The translations under genes were made by a program, and so were the position numbers. A stretch of 64,000 nt of DNA. Source: Limivicinus sp963617275 (GTDB taxonomy: Bacteria > Bacillota > Clostridia > Oscillospirales > Oscillospiraceae). The stretch lies in assembly GCA_963617275.1 (NCBI GenBank), contig CAVENX010000019.1, forward strand, positions 124,001 to 188,000. Direction: 5' to 3'. Numbering within the stretch: position 1 is the stretch's first letter; every line of letters begins with the position of its first letter. Under the pieces are notes generated by a model. It saw only the letters and a program-made list of their open reading frames with translations, did not search any database and had not been told where the DNA came from. Of this stretch, positions 1 to 7,794 are shown one piece after another.

Positions 1-1082
1 GTTTTTTCGGAGTTATCCTCAAGGGCGCTTTTTATCTTGTATACAGGCTCGTTCACATCTTCCTCGGCTATTTGCAAAACAAGCGTCCAGCCGGTCGAGG
101 GGATAGGGGCGTAAGCAAAGTACACCCCGCTGTTCATGTGCTTTACTCCGTTGTACCCGCTCATTATCGCGCTGGATGCGCCGAAAGCGGGGTGCCTGAG
201 ATCGGTGCTTATGTTGTCAAATTCGCCGTTTTCCGGCATATCGGGAGCGACTATGACGCGGCCTGTTTCATCGACGATAAAGGCAAAGGTGTTTTTGCCG
301 AGATCGAGTGATGTAACAGAGTCAACGATATCCTTTATCAGAATATTCATGCATACGACGCCTGCGACGCGGCCGTCAGGATAGTGAAACGCGGCGGTGC
401 AGCCCGTCGTAAGCCCCCTGCCGAAAATGTCCTGATATGTATCGGTGAATGTGGGACCGTCGGCATACTGTGCCTGAACATACCAGCCTTTGTCCGAATA
501 GTCCCAATATTCGTTGTCCGTTATGTCGGAATCCTTGTTGTAGCACATGAAAATGCCGCTTTCCGTGCCGACAAAAACCGAGTTTATGACGCTGCCGTTA
601 AAGGTCATGACAGGTTTCCAGATATCGACGATATTCCCTAAAAGTCCGACCTCATCCTCTATAGCCGCGGGGGAAACATCCCTGTCGCGGAGATAGCGCT
701 GCATCGTCAGCACACCGGCATTCGCTTTATCAGGCGGCAGTACCTCTTCTTTTGCGAAGCGTTCAGGTTCGGCGTATAGCTTTTCAAGGTATGACGCGGA
801 CAGGGAGATGTAGTTTTCAAAGCGCGAAAGAGTCTCGCTCAGATTGGAAGCGCGGCTGACCACAAGCTCAAGCATGTTTTTCTTGACCTGCTTTGTGAGT
901 GCAAGCTCACTTGTCTTTGATGCGGTCTTCCCAAGCTCATATTCGCTTGTCAGAACACGGTCTCTTACGCGAAGCATACTCGCAATGCCGATCACGGTGC
1001 ATAGGATCAGAGAAAAAACGGCAATCTTCAAAACAAGCTGCCTGACCTTCTTGCTGATGCTTTTTTTCTTCTTCTTTTTCAT
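1..1082 (-). CDS. Membrane sensor protein with N-terminal anchor and dCache domain (C-terminus outside window)
   Basis: The reading frame is open from an ATG at 1080-1082 down to base 1, so the C-terminal part lies outside the window. A GGAGGGG ribosome-binding site precedes the ATG. The protein starts with a run of six lysines, then one hydrophobic segment (about residues 18-38), then a long extracellular region. Phrases such as DNEYWDYSDKGWYVQAQ, TDTYQDIFGRGLTT and FAFIVDETGRVI are typical of double-Cache ligand-binding domains. This architecture is used by methyl-accepting chemotaxis proteins, histidine kinases, diguanylate cyclases and PP2C regulators. Which output domain follows cannot be seen. 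The family call is firm; the output is unknown. Confidence 0.8.
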   Translation of the reverse strand, partial: MKKKKKKSISKKVRQLVLKIAVFSLILCTVIGIASMLRVRDRVLTSEYELGKTASKTSELALTKQVKKNMLELVVSRASNLSETLSRFENYISLSASYLEKLYAEPERFAKEEVLPPDKANAGVLTMQRYLRDRDVSPAAIEDEVGLLGNIVDIWKPVMTFNGSVINSVFVGTESGIFMCYNKDSDITDNEYWDYSDKGWYVQAQYADGPTFTDTYQDIFGRGLTTGCTAAFHYPDGRVAGVVCMNILIKDIVDSVTSLDLGKNTFAFIVDETGRVIVAPDMPENGEFDNISTDLRHPAFGASSAIMSGYNGVKHMNSGVYFAYAPIPSTGWTLVLQIAEEDVNEPVYKIKSALEDNSEK

Positions 1083-1254
1083 TTTCCCCTCCGGCTGAGC
1101 CTGCCAAAACGGCTCCGGCGACGCTCGGCGTACCGAAGTACCCGTAAAATACCAATTATAGTAATTATAGAGTAGCGGACGTTTTTTTTCAAGGAAAATA
1201 TCCCAAATCGCGCCCATGTGCGGTGCATTATGCCTGATATTTAGAGCAAAGGGG

Positions 1255-1532
1255 ATAAGCATAAGGGGAGTAAGCGAACACCGCCTCCGCCATGATTTTT
1301 TGCCCTTTCTCTGCGTTATCGTCCTTGAAATACGGAAAGTATTCCTGCGTCCTCTGCCTTGATAAAGAACAAAAAATCTATGGCTGAGGTCAAGGATTTT
1401 TAAGCGAGAGAGGGGCGTTGCAGGCAAGGCTTTGCGATTGAGGAAGGCTTGCTGCCTTGTGATTGAGCAAAACGAAGCATGCGGCGCTCATATCCGCTTA
1501 AAAACGGGTTCGGTTATTCACCTTATGCTTAT
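1255..1532. repeat. MITE-like non-coding element with terminal inverted repeats
   Basis: A 278-bp non-coding segment is bounded by a perfect 12-bp inverted repeat: ATAAGCATAAGG at 1255-1266 and its complement at 1521-1532. The match continues inward imperfectly for about 14 bp, ending with CGAAC on both sides. There is no substantial ORF inside. No clear target-site duplication is visible. It fills most of the gap between the sensor gene and the ligase gene. The size, terminal repeats and lack of coding sequence suggest a miniature transposable element; family and mobilising transposase are unknown. Confidence 0.6.
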
Positions 1533-1631
1533 GTATAAACGGTAAAGAATCTTTTCGGCGGCTTGACACAGCCACGGAAAGTGTATAAAATAATATGAAT
1601 TTTGTAAAACAATGAGAGGAAAATTAGAATA

Positions 1632-3221
1632 ATGGCTTTCAGCTTTTATGAGGATATAACATTCCCGAAATTTCTGTCGTCTGTCGTCGGGCGCTTCCCC
1701 GAAAGAACAGCTATTGAAGACAGCTCTTGCAGCTATACTTATGCAGAGCTTGACCGCAGGACGAGAGACCTTGCGGCGGGTTTTTCGTCGATTGGCATCC
1801 GACGCGGCGATCATGTATGTGTCTGGGCGGAGCTGTGGGTTGATACTGCGATAACCTATTATGCGCTCATGCGTATCGGCGCAACGGCCGTTATGATGCG
1901 CACCACGACGCCCGAAAGCGCTGTTGCGGCCATTGCTGACAAGGGTGACTGCACCTTTGCGATATGCGGAAGCGAACAGGTCGGTATGTTCAAGCGAACT
2001 CTCTCCGGCGGAAAGGTCAGAGAGATCATTTCCATGACCGACTGCGACGAGGCGGATTACAGCTTTTCGGATATTGAGCGTATTGGCAGAGAGATGAGCG
2101 ATGCGGATTTCAGGAAGCTTGAGGCGATGGTATCGCCCACGGATATTGCCGATATCCTCTTTACCTCCGGTACGACCGGAATGCCCAAGATGGTAATGAT
2201 AAGTCAGTATTCACGCCTTAACATGGGCAGACTTCTGGCTAAAAATCTTGCGGCCACGGAAAATGACAAGTTCCTCAATGTCCTGCCGATGTTCCATTGT
2301 TTCTCTCTCGGACCGAATCTCACGGCAGCTATGGCAAGCGGCGCCGCCGTACATATTCCAGACAGCCGCCATACTTCTGATATTATAAAGGCTATCAGAT
2401 GCGGCTGTACAATACTCAGCGCCGTTCCCACACAGTTTACGGTGCTGCTCAAGCGCGACGATCTTACGCCGCAGGACTGCGCAAATCTGCGCACGGGCGT
2501 CGTCGCCGGTGCGGCGTGCAGTCCGACGCTGTTCAGGCAGATAGAAAAAACTCTCGGCGTGACGCTTGTGTCGAGTCTCGGCATGACGGAGGGCTCCGCG
2601 GGCGTGACGACCGCAAGCCTTGACGACGATCTGGAAACAAGATGCGTTACAGTCGGCCGTGTCCAGGAGGGACTTGAAGGCAAGATAATCGACACAAATA
2701 CCGGACTTCCCGTGCCGGACGGCGAGAGGGGAGAGTTCTGCGTCCGCGGCTTTTCAATCATGCAGGGCTATTATAACGACCCTGAGCTTACCGCAAAAGC
2801 GATAGACGCTGACGGCTGGCTCCATTCCGGCGACCTTGCGTGGCGGGACGAGCGCGGCATTATCCATCTTGCCGGACGTCTGAAGGAGCTTATTATCCGC
2901 TGCGGTGAGAATATCTGCCCCGGAGAGATAGAAAATATTATTATGGAGCACGATGCCATTTCCGCGTGCAAGGTTGCGGCAACTCCCGATAAGATATTCG
3001 GCGAAGAGGTGTGCGCGGTCATTGTTCCCAAAAAGGGCCATTCCGTCACAAACAGAGAGCTTATCGACTTTATGCGCGGCAAGACGGAAACCAACAGGAT
3101 ACCAAGATATTATATATATCTGGACGCTCTCCCCGTCAATGACGTCGGTAAGCCCGACCTCAATGCGATCAAGGAGATCGCCGCCACGGCGGAAGGAACG
3201 GAAAAAGAAAGTATAAAATAA
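1632..3221 (+). CDS. AMP-dependent synthetase/ligase (acyl-CoA ligase family)
   Basis: A 529-residue class I adenylate-forming enzyme, expected to activate a carboxylic acid with ATP and transfer it to CoA in the cytoplasm. The P-loop-like motif DILFTSGTTGMPK is at about residues 176-188. The adenine-binding SSLGMTEGSAG and the HSGDLAW and GRLKELIIRCGENICPGEIE hinge region follow in the normal order, with a C-terminal lysine near the end (PVNDVGKPD). The length is normal for medium/long-chain acyl-CoA or aryl-CoA ligases. The ATG follows an AGAGGAAAATTAG ribosome-binding site. The substrate cannot be read from sequence. It stands alone just upstream of the infC leader. Confidence 0.85.
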   Translation: MAFSFYEDITFPKFLSSVVGRFPERTAIEDSSCSYTYAELDRRTRDLAAGFSSIGIRRGDHVCVWAELWVDTAITYYALMRIGATAVMMRTTTPESAVAAIADKGDCTFAICGSEQVGMFKRTLSGGKVREIISMTDCDEADYSFSDIERIGREMSDADFRKLEAMVSPTDIADILFTSGTTGMPKMVMISQYSRLNMGRLLAKNLAATENDKFLNVLPMFHCFSLGPNLTAAMASGAAVHIPDSRHTSDIIKAIRCGCTILSAVPTQFTVLLKRDDLTPQDCANLRTGVVAGAACSPTLFRQIEKTLGVTLVSSLGMTEGSAGVTTASLDDDLETRCVTVGRVQEGLEGKIIDTNTGLPVPDGERGEFCVRGFSIMQGYYNDPELTAKAIDADGWLHSGDLAWRDERGIIHLAGRLKELIIRCGENICPGEIENIIMEHDAISACKVAATPDKIFGEEVCAVIVPKKGHSVTNRELIDFMRGKTETNRIPRYYIYLDALPVNDVGKPDLNAIKEIAATAEGTEKESIK

Positions 3222-3236
3222 AAGACATAAAATGTG

Positions 3237-3265
3237 TTGACAAACGCATACATGTGAGTTATACT
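3237..3265 (+). promoter_or_regulatory. Sigma-A-type promoter of the infC operon
   Basis: TTGACA at 3237-3242 and TATACT at 3260-3265 with a 17-bp spacer. It predicts a start near 3272 and a leader of about 150 nt before infC. Confidence 0.8.
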
Positions 3266-3271
3266 AACAAA

Positions 3272-3424
3272 GCTAAAAGGAAGAAGGTATGGTGTCCGCC
3301 GTCCTCACCAGGCGATTCTAATCGACCGTGGTCAATAGACGTCTTTCCCAAACGGGAAAAGTATGCTTTTATACGCGGATGCTGTGCATCCGCGTTTTTT
3401 GACTTTTTATCGGAGGTGTTTCAC
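3272..3424 (+). promoter_or_regulatory. infC-rpmI-rplT leader with intrinsic terminator (probable attenuator)
   Basis: The 5' untranslated region ends in a hairpin at 3373-3400 (ACGCGGATGC / GCATCCGCGT followed by six T) placed just before the infC ribosome-binding site. In Firmicutes this operon is commonly controlled by an L20-binding leader that toggles a terminator. Position and form fit that scheme, but I did not match an L20-box consensus base by base. Confidence 0.7.
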
Positions 3425-4009
3425 ATCGCAAACGCTGTTCATCAGATCAACGAGGAGATTACAGACAAGGAAGTACGTGTTATTGGCGTCGAAGGCGAGC
3501 AGCTCGGCATAATGTCCGCCGAGGAAGCACTGAAAATTGCCGAAGAGAACGACCTTGATCTGGTTAAGATCGCTCCGGGCTCCGTTCCTCCCGTGTGCAA
3601 GGTAATGGACTACGGAAAGTTCCGTTTTGAACAGGGGAAAAAGGAAAAGGAAGCAAAGAAGAATCAGCGGGTCATTGAAATCAAGGAGATTCGTATGTCT
3701 CCCGGTATTGACACCAATGACTTCAACACCAAGCTGAAAAACGCTCAGAAATTCCTTGCGGACGGAGACAGAGTCAAGGTTTCCGTGCGTTTCCGCGGCA
3801 GAGAGATGGCGCATACCGAGATCGGCGAGGTGCTGCTGAAGGACTTCGCGGCAAAGTGCGCGGAGATCGCCAATATGGATAAGAGCGCTAAGCTGGAAGG
3901 CAGGAACATGTCAATGTTCCTCTCGCCCAAGCCCGCCGCCCCAGCAAAGAAGCCCGCAAAACCCAAGACTCCCAAGACCGGCGCTGATGTGTCGGCTGAG
4001 GATAAATAA
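3425..4009 (+). CDS. infC: Translation initiation factor IF-3 (apparent AUC start)
   Basis: IF3 binds the 30S subunit and controls initiator tRNA and codon selection. The N-domain (HQINEEITDKEVRVIG) and the C-domain (GKFRFEQGKKEKEAKKNQ, IEIKEIRMSPGIDTNDF, HTEIGEVLL) are complete, about 194 residues, with an Ala/Lys/Pro-rich tail. The frame is open further upstream, but that part runs through the leader and terminator. The only well-placed ribosome-binding site, GGAGGTG at 3412-3418, lies 7 nt before an ATC codon at 3425, giving the usual IF3 N-terminus. No ATG, GTG or TTG fits. A rare start codon matches the known autoregulation of infC by IF3 (AUU in E. coli). Confidence 0.9.
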   Translation: MANAVHQINEEITDKEVRVIGVEGEQLGIMSAEEALKIAEENDLDLVKIAPGSVPPVCKVMDYGKFRFEQGKKEKEAKKNQRVIEIKEIRMSPGIDTNDFNTKLKNAQKFLADGDRVKVSVRFRGREMAHTEIGEVLLKDFAAKCAEIANMDKSAKLEGRNMSMFLSPKPAAPAKKPAKPKTPKTGADVSAEDK

Positions 4010-4066
4010 AACTTAGTATACAGCAGAAGTATTCTGTATTATACAGTTACGGAAGGAGAAAACATC

Positions 4067-4264
4067 ATGCCCAAACTGAAAACACACAGCGGTGCCAAGA
4101 AGAGATTCAATCTCACCAAGACCGGTAAGATAAAGCGCGCACACGCATTCAAGAGCCATATCCTCACCAAGAAGGATACCAAGCGCTGCCGTCGTCTGCG
4201 CAGTGAGACTTACGCAGATGTCACCAACGAAGCAGCAATAAAGAAAATGATCCCTTATAAATAA
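4067..4264 (+). CDS. rpmI: 50S ribosomal protein L35
   Basis: 65 residues, highly basic, beginning MPKLKTHSGAKKRFNLT, the conserved L35 start. It lies between infC and rplT in the standard order, with a GGAGAAAAC ribosome-binding site. Expected to be co-transcribed from the infC promoter and to be part of the large ribosomal subunit. Confidence 0.97.
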   Translation: MPKLKTHSGAKKRFNLTKTGKIKRAHAFKSHILTKKDTKRCRRLRSETYADVTNEAAIKKMIPYK

Positions 4265-4296
4265 TAAGGGCAGACGGTATATAGGAGGATAAACTA

Positions 4297-4650
4297 ATGG
4301 CAAGAGTTAAAGGCGCTATGATGACCCGCAAGCACAGAAACAAGATTCTGGGTCTGGCAAAGGGATATTGGGGCAACAAGTCCCGTCACTATAAGATGGC
4401 CAATGAGCAGGTCATGAAGTCCGGCCGTTATGCATACGTAGGCCGCAAGCAGAAGAAGAGAGATTTCCGCAAGCTGTGGATCACCCGTATTAGCGCGGGC
4501 TGCAAGATGAACGGCATGAACTACTCCACCTTCATGCACGGTCTCAAGCTTGCAGGTATCGATATGAACCGCAAGATGCTCTCCGAGACTGCGATTCACG
4601 ATCCCGCCGCTTTTACCGCTCTGTGCGACATGGCAAAGAACGCAAAATAA
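4297..4650 (+). CDS. rplT: 50S ribosomal protein L20
   Basis: 117 residues with the L20 signature MARVKGAMMTRKHRNKIL followed by AKGYWGNKSRHYK and the RKLWITRISAG core. It is an early assembly protein that binds 23S rRNA and, in Firmicutes, also the operon leader as feedback repressor. It follows rpmI by 32 bp with an AGGAGG site and is the last gene before a terminator hairpin. Confidence 0.97.
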   Translation: MARVKGAMMTRKHRNKILGLAKGYWGNKSRHYKMANEQVMKSGRYAYVGRKQKKRDFRKLWITRISAGCKMNGMNYSTFMHGLKLAGIDMNRKMLSETAIHDPAAFTALCDMAKNAK

Positions 4651-4670
4651 TTTGTGCCGATATATAAGAA

Positions 4671-4703
4671 GCTGCCCTGAAATCTATTGGATTTCGGGGC
4701 AGC
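4671..4703 (+). terminator. Hairpin at the end of the infC operon
   Basis: GCTGCCCTGAAAT / ATTTCGGGGCAGC with loop CTATTGG. The run of T expected of a terminator is displaced: the repeat element B1 begins at the foot of this hairpin. The same stem-loop sequence recurs at 4916-4935 beyond the repeat. Confidence 0.75.
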
Positions 4704-4906
4704 TTGTCAAAAAAGTCCTTTCAGGGCTTTTTTGTCTGCGCTTTCCGCCGAGTATTTTGAAAGAGTTCAAAATACTGTTACCGCAAACCTTGATGTACCA
4801 AGGCTTGCGACGGCGGTTTATCTAATTTGAGGCGGGTCTTGCCCCCTCAAGCTTCCCCCCCCCACGCTGCTCTGTTATCTGGCTTTGGCGAATAATTCTT
4901 TGACAG
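4701..4906. repeat. Interspersed non-coding repeat, family B copy 1
   Basis: About 200 bp, starting AGCTTGTCAAAAAAG and ending TTCTTTGACAGCC, so its ends form a short inverted repeat TGTCAAARAA. A second copy lies in reverse orientation at 51275-51466 and matches along its length (shared blocks CTTTCCGCCG, ACGGCGGTTTAT, CAATTTGAGG or TAATTTGAGG, TTGCCCCCTCAAGC). Internal hairpins are present (AAAAAAGTCCT..AGGGCTTTTTT, ATTTTGAA..TTCAAAAT). No ORF. It is bracketed by 20-bp direct repeats of the terminator stem-loop (4679-4698 and 4916-4935). Confidence 0.75.
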
Positions 4907-4910
4907 CCTT

Positions 4911-4941
4911 GCCCCGAAATCTATTGGATTTCGGGACTTTT
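4911..4941 (+). terminator. Duplicated terminator hairpin downstream of repeat B1
   Basis: CCCGAAAT / ATTTCGGG with loop CTATTGG, followed by ACTTTTT. It repeats the stem-loop at 4679-4698 exactly over 20 bases and is probably the functional terminator of the ribosomal operon. Confidence 0.75.
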
Positions 4942-5013
4942 TATGTTGAAAAATAATTTGTGAGGTGGTATTATTGCATTATTATGATAATGTGAAAAAG
5001 CGGAGGGGAAAAT

Positions 5014-5304
5014 ATGTACGACAGCAAGGTGAAAAACGCCGAGACAGATGAGCTGTATAAAGCTATAATGTCGCTGAAATCTTTGGAGGAGTGCTATAAG
5101 TTCTTCGACGATTTATGTACTTTCGGCGAGATAAAGGCAATGGCGCAGCGCTTCCATGTGGCGCAACTGCTTGAAGATGGGAAGACCTTTACTCAGATAT
5201 CAGAAGAAGTCGGCGCTTCCTCGGCAACTATTACAAGGGTAAATAAGTGCATTACATACGGCTCTGAAGGATATAGACTCGTGCTTGAGCGCATGAAAGA
5301 CTGA
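5014..5304 (+). CDS. YerC/YecD family TrpR-related DNA-binding protein
   Basis: 96 residues with the TrpR/YerC domain throughout: SLEECYKFFDDLCTFGEIKAMAQRFHVAQLL followed by the helix-turn-helix TFTQISEEVGASSATITRVNKCI. It is a small dimeric repressor of unknown regulon, common in Clostridia and Bacilli. The start follows GGAGGGGAAAAT. It stands alone between the ribosomal operon and spoVT. Confidence 0.9.
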   Translation: MYDSKVKNAETDELYKAIMSLKSLEECYKFFDDLCTFGEIKAMAQRFHVAQLLEDGKTFTQISEEVGASSATITRVNKCITYGSEGYRLVLERMKD

Positions 5305-5530
5305 GTCGGTACGCACGGAAATAACCAAACCGGCTTTTTATGAAAAAATACAGAAAAAACTGAAATCACCTGCGTTCCGGTGAATATATCAGGCCACATA
5401 TGCCCGTAAACACAAGCAAACGGTGAAGCATGCGCCAAGCGTGAGCTTATCATATGAATCTCTCCGCATAATCTTCCATGCAGCGCAGATAATATCAAGG
5501 AAGACAAATTGAGCCAAAGGAGATATAAAT
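5305..5530. other. Intergenic region without recognised features
   Basis: 226 bp between yerC and spoVT. I looked for forespore-type (sigma G/F) promoter elements ahead of spoVT. TGAATA and TGAATC occur, but no convincing paired -10 was found. Confidence 0.4.
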
Positions 5531-6070
5531 ATGAAAGCTACGGGAATGGTTCGCCGCATAGACGACCTCGGGAGAGTTGTAATACCGAAAGAGATCCGCC
5601 GCACCATGCGTATCCGCGAGGGCGACCCGCTGGAGATTTTCACGGATAAAGAGGGAGAGCTGATATTCAAGAAATATTCGCCGATTGGAGAACTGGCGGA
5701 TTTTGCGTCTCAAATGTGTGAAAGTCTGAAGAAGGCTGCTGACGGGATAGCGGCGGTGTGCGACCGGGAGTCGATAATCGCCATTGCGGGAGGCGCAAAG
5801 CGTGAGCTGCTCGACAAGCCGGTAAGCCGCCAGCTTACGGAAATCATGGATAAGCGTGCAGTTTATGTTTTCGGCAGCGGAATGGAACTTCCGGCCGCCG
5901 AGGGCGAGGAGAAATATACGATATCCGTCGCAGCGCCGATAACGGCGGAGGGCGACGTGCTGGGATGTGTGCTTTTCATAGGAGAAAAAGATGCTCCAAC
6001 CTGCGGAGAACTTGAGCGTAAGCTTGCGGAAACTGCGGCGGCATTCCTCGGAAAGCAGATGGAAAGCTGA
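5531..6070 (+). CDS. spoVT: Stage V sporulation protein T (AbrB-like regulator)
   Basis: 179 residues. The N-terminal swapped-hairpin AbrB domain is clear (MKATGMVRRIDDLGRVVIPKEIRRTMRIREGDPLEIF), followed by a GAF-like C-terminal domain (about residues 55-178, with ISVAAPITAEGDVLGCVLF). SpoVT regulates late forespore genes in endospore formers, so this gene supports a spore-forming host. The ribosome-binding site is AAAGGAGATATAA. AbrB alone is shorter; the GAF-like half identifies SpoVT. Confidence 0.93.
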   Translation: MKATGMVRRIDDLGRVVIPKEIRRTMRIREGDPLEIFTDKEGELIFKKYSPIGELADFASQMCESLKKAADGIAAVCDRESIIAIAGGAKRELLDKPVSRQLTEIMDKRAVYVFGSGMELPAAEGEEKYTISVAAPITAEGDVLGCVLFIGEKDAPTCGELERKLAETAAAFLGKQMES

Positions 6071-6110
6071 CAGATATTTGTGCTTTCCAGCAGCGAAAGT
6101 CAGATGACGT

Positions 6111-6141
6111 ATAGGCGCAGACTGCGGCGGTCTGCACCTAT
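6111..6141. terminator. Stem-loop downstream of spoVT
   Basis: ATAGGCGCAGAC / GTCTGCACCTAT with one mismatch; no T-run. Possible mRNA 3'-end structure. Confidence 0.4.
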
Positions 6142-6267
6142 GCGGGAAATGTTCGGTTTTGCTCGCTGCGGTGAGAGGATATTGCGCCGCAACGTTTTTT
6201 CTATCCTTTTGCCATGTGAAAATTGGTACAATAAAATAATTTTTCTCGAAACTTGACTAAATATTTT

Positions 6268-6305
6268 GGCGGGAGAAATCACGGATTTCTGTGATTTCTC
6301 CCGCC
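6268..6305. terminator. Bidirectional hairpin between convergent spoVT and the NifX-like gene
   Basis: GGCGGGAGAAATCAC / GTGATTTCTCCCGCC, a 15-bp perfect stem. It sits between convergent genes; T-runs on either side are weak. Confidence 0.65.
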
Positions 6306-6364
6306 GTTTCCGATTTGTCATATCGTGACTGTGCAACACAGGCTTTGCCGCAGTCCGTGCAATA

Positions 6365-6799
6365 TCAAAAGCCGCAGCCGCAGCCATCGTCTCCGCCGCA
6401 ACCGCAATCGCATCCGTCAGCCTCTCCGCTGTGGCATCCGGAGCATCCTCCGCATCCGCCGCCGCAGGAACCGCCCTCATCCATGATAGGAAGCTGCCCT
6501 GTGATAAGAAGATCGGCCGCCGTATCGGCGTCACCCTCAAATCCGGCGACCGGAACTATACCGAAGCTCAAAAGCGCACTCTTTGCCTCGGCGCCCATGC
6601 GGCCGGCAATGACCGCGTCTACCTTGTTTTCACGCATGAGTTCTGCCATGTCGGCATGACCGTGCCTGTCGGAGCAGTCGATAAGACGTTTTTCACACTC
6701 ATCGGGATTTATGCCCGCATAGCTGTAGAGCGCGAACATGGAAGCGTGACCGAAATGCTCCCCAATGTTTCCGTTATCCCATGCAACAGCAATTACCAT
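6365..6799 (-). CDS. NifX/NifB-type dinitrogenase iron-molybdenum cofactor domain protein with Cys-rich tail
   Basis: 144 residues. Residues 1-105 match the NifX/NafY-like fold (MVIAVAWDNGNIGEHFGHASMFALYSY, then KVDAVIAGRMGAEAKSALLSFGIVPV), a small domain that carries Fe-S or Fe-Mo-type clusters. The last 35 residues are almost only Gly, Cys, Asp and His (GGSCGGGCGGCSGCHSGE..CDCGCGGDDGCGCGF), a probable metal-binding tail. It follows mrp by 5 bp on the same strand, a frequent pairing in anaerobes that suggests iron-sulfur cluster carriage or repair. No nitrogenase genes are seen, so nitrogen fixation should not be inferred. Confidence 0.85.
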   Translation of the reverse strand: MVIAVAWDNGNIGEHFGHASMFALYSYAGINPDECEKRLIDCSDRHGHADMAELMRENKVDAVIAGRMGAEAKSALLSFGIVPVAGFEGDADTAADLLITGQLPIMDEGGSCGGGCGGCSGCHSGEADGCDCGCGGDDGCGCGF

Positions 6800-6804
6800 T
6801 CGCC

Positions 6805-7629
6805 TTATACCTCTTTCTCAATGCAGTCAACGAGCTGTGAAATATGCTCACCACTGACGCTTTCCACCTCACCGGCGTCAACCATTGCGGAGATAACAGG
6901 GTCAATGGGCAGCTTTGCGGCATGCGCAATGCCGTATTGCTTCGCAATCTCCTCCACATGGCTTTCGCCGAAAATGGAATGAACGTTTCCGCAGTCGGGG
7001 CACTTGTAGTAACTCATGTTTTCAACTATGCCGAGGACGGGAATATTCATCTTTTCTGCCATCTTTACGGCTTTTTCTACTATCATTCCAACAAGATCCT
7101 GCGGTGTGGTGACGATGACGATACCATCTACCGGCAGGGACTGAAAAACGGTAAGCGGCACATCGCCGGTTCCCGGAGGCATATCGACAAACATATAGTC
7201 AACATCCGTCCAGATAACATCCGTCCAGAACTGTGTGACAGCGCCCGCGATGACAGGGCCGCGCCATACGACCGGCTCCGTTTCGTCCTCAAGAATGAGG
7301 TTGATCGACATTATCTGCATACCTGTGTGGGTGGTAACGGGGACGATATACTTATCGGTGCCCATTGCGTGCTCTCTGATGCCGAAGGATTTGGGGATAG
7401 ACGGGCCTGTAATGTCGGCGTCCAGAACGGCGCAGTTATAGCCGCGGCGCTGCATTTCGCTCGCCAGAAGGCTTGTCACAAGGGATTTGCCGACGCCGCC
7501 CTTGCCCGAAACAACGGCGATAACCTTTTTTACGCTGGATTCCTCGTTAAGTTCCTTGAGAAAGCTCTCCGGCTGGCGGGAGGGACAATTTTCTCCGCAG
7601 GAGGAGCAGTCATGTGTACATTCGCTCAT
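6805..7629 (-). CDS. Mrp/NBP35 family iron-sulfur cluster carrier ATPase
   Basis: 274 residues. The deviant Walker A VVSGKGGVGKSLVTSLLA (about residues 39-56), DADITGPSIPKSFG and DMPPGTGDVPLT identify a MinD-like Mrp/ApbC ATPase. Cysteines near the N-terminus (ECTHDCSSCGENC) resemble the NBP35-type ferredoxin motif, and a CPDC pair lies near residue 212. The protein binds and transfers 4Fe-4S clusters in the cytoplasm. It is co-oriented with and just upstream of the NifX-like gene. Starts at ATG after AAGGTATG. Confidence 0.93.
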   Translation of the reverse strand: MSECTHDCSSCGENCPSRQPESFLKELNEESSVKKVIAVVSGKGGVGKSLVTSLLASEMQRRGYNCAVLDADITGPSIPKSFGIREHAMGTDKYIVPVTTHTGMQIMSINLILEDETEPVVWRGPVIAGAVTQFWTDVIWTDVDYMFVDMPPGTGDVPLTVFQSLPVDGIVIVTTPQDLVGMIVEKAVKMAEKMNIPVLGIVENMSYYKCPDCGNVHSIFGESHVEEIAKQYGIAHAAKLPIDPVISAMVDAGEVESVSGEHISQLVDCIEKEV

Positions 7630-7794
7630 TTTTACATACCTTTCAATATATGCTTTCCATGGCAGCGCCTTGCTGCACGCCGCTGCCGCATTTGTTTTTC
7701 AACTGAGGGTACAGACATTATAGCGCTGCCATATATTTACGTCAAGCGCGGAATGTTCCCTGTTACATACTCGAACTGTATTATGTCAACAGAA
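7630..7794. other. Intergenic region without recognised features
   Basis: Spacer between mrp and the ABC-F gene; it should hold the mrp promoter, but no strong consensus was identified. Confidence 0.3.

Noticed and set aside
6365..6799. Nitrogen fixation locus
   Set aside because: Only a NifX-like domain is present; no nifHDK or nifB genes. Such domains are common in non-fixing anaerobes.
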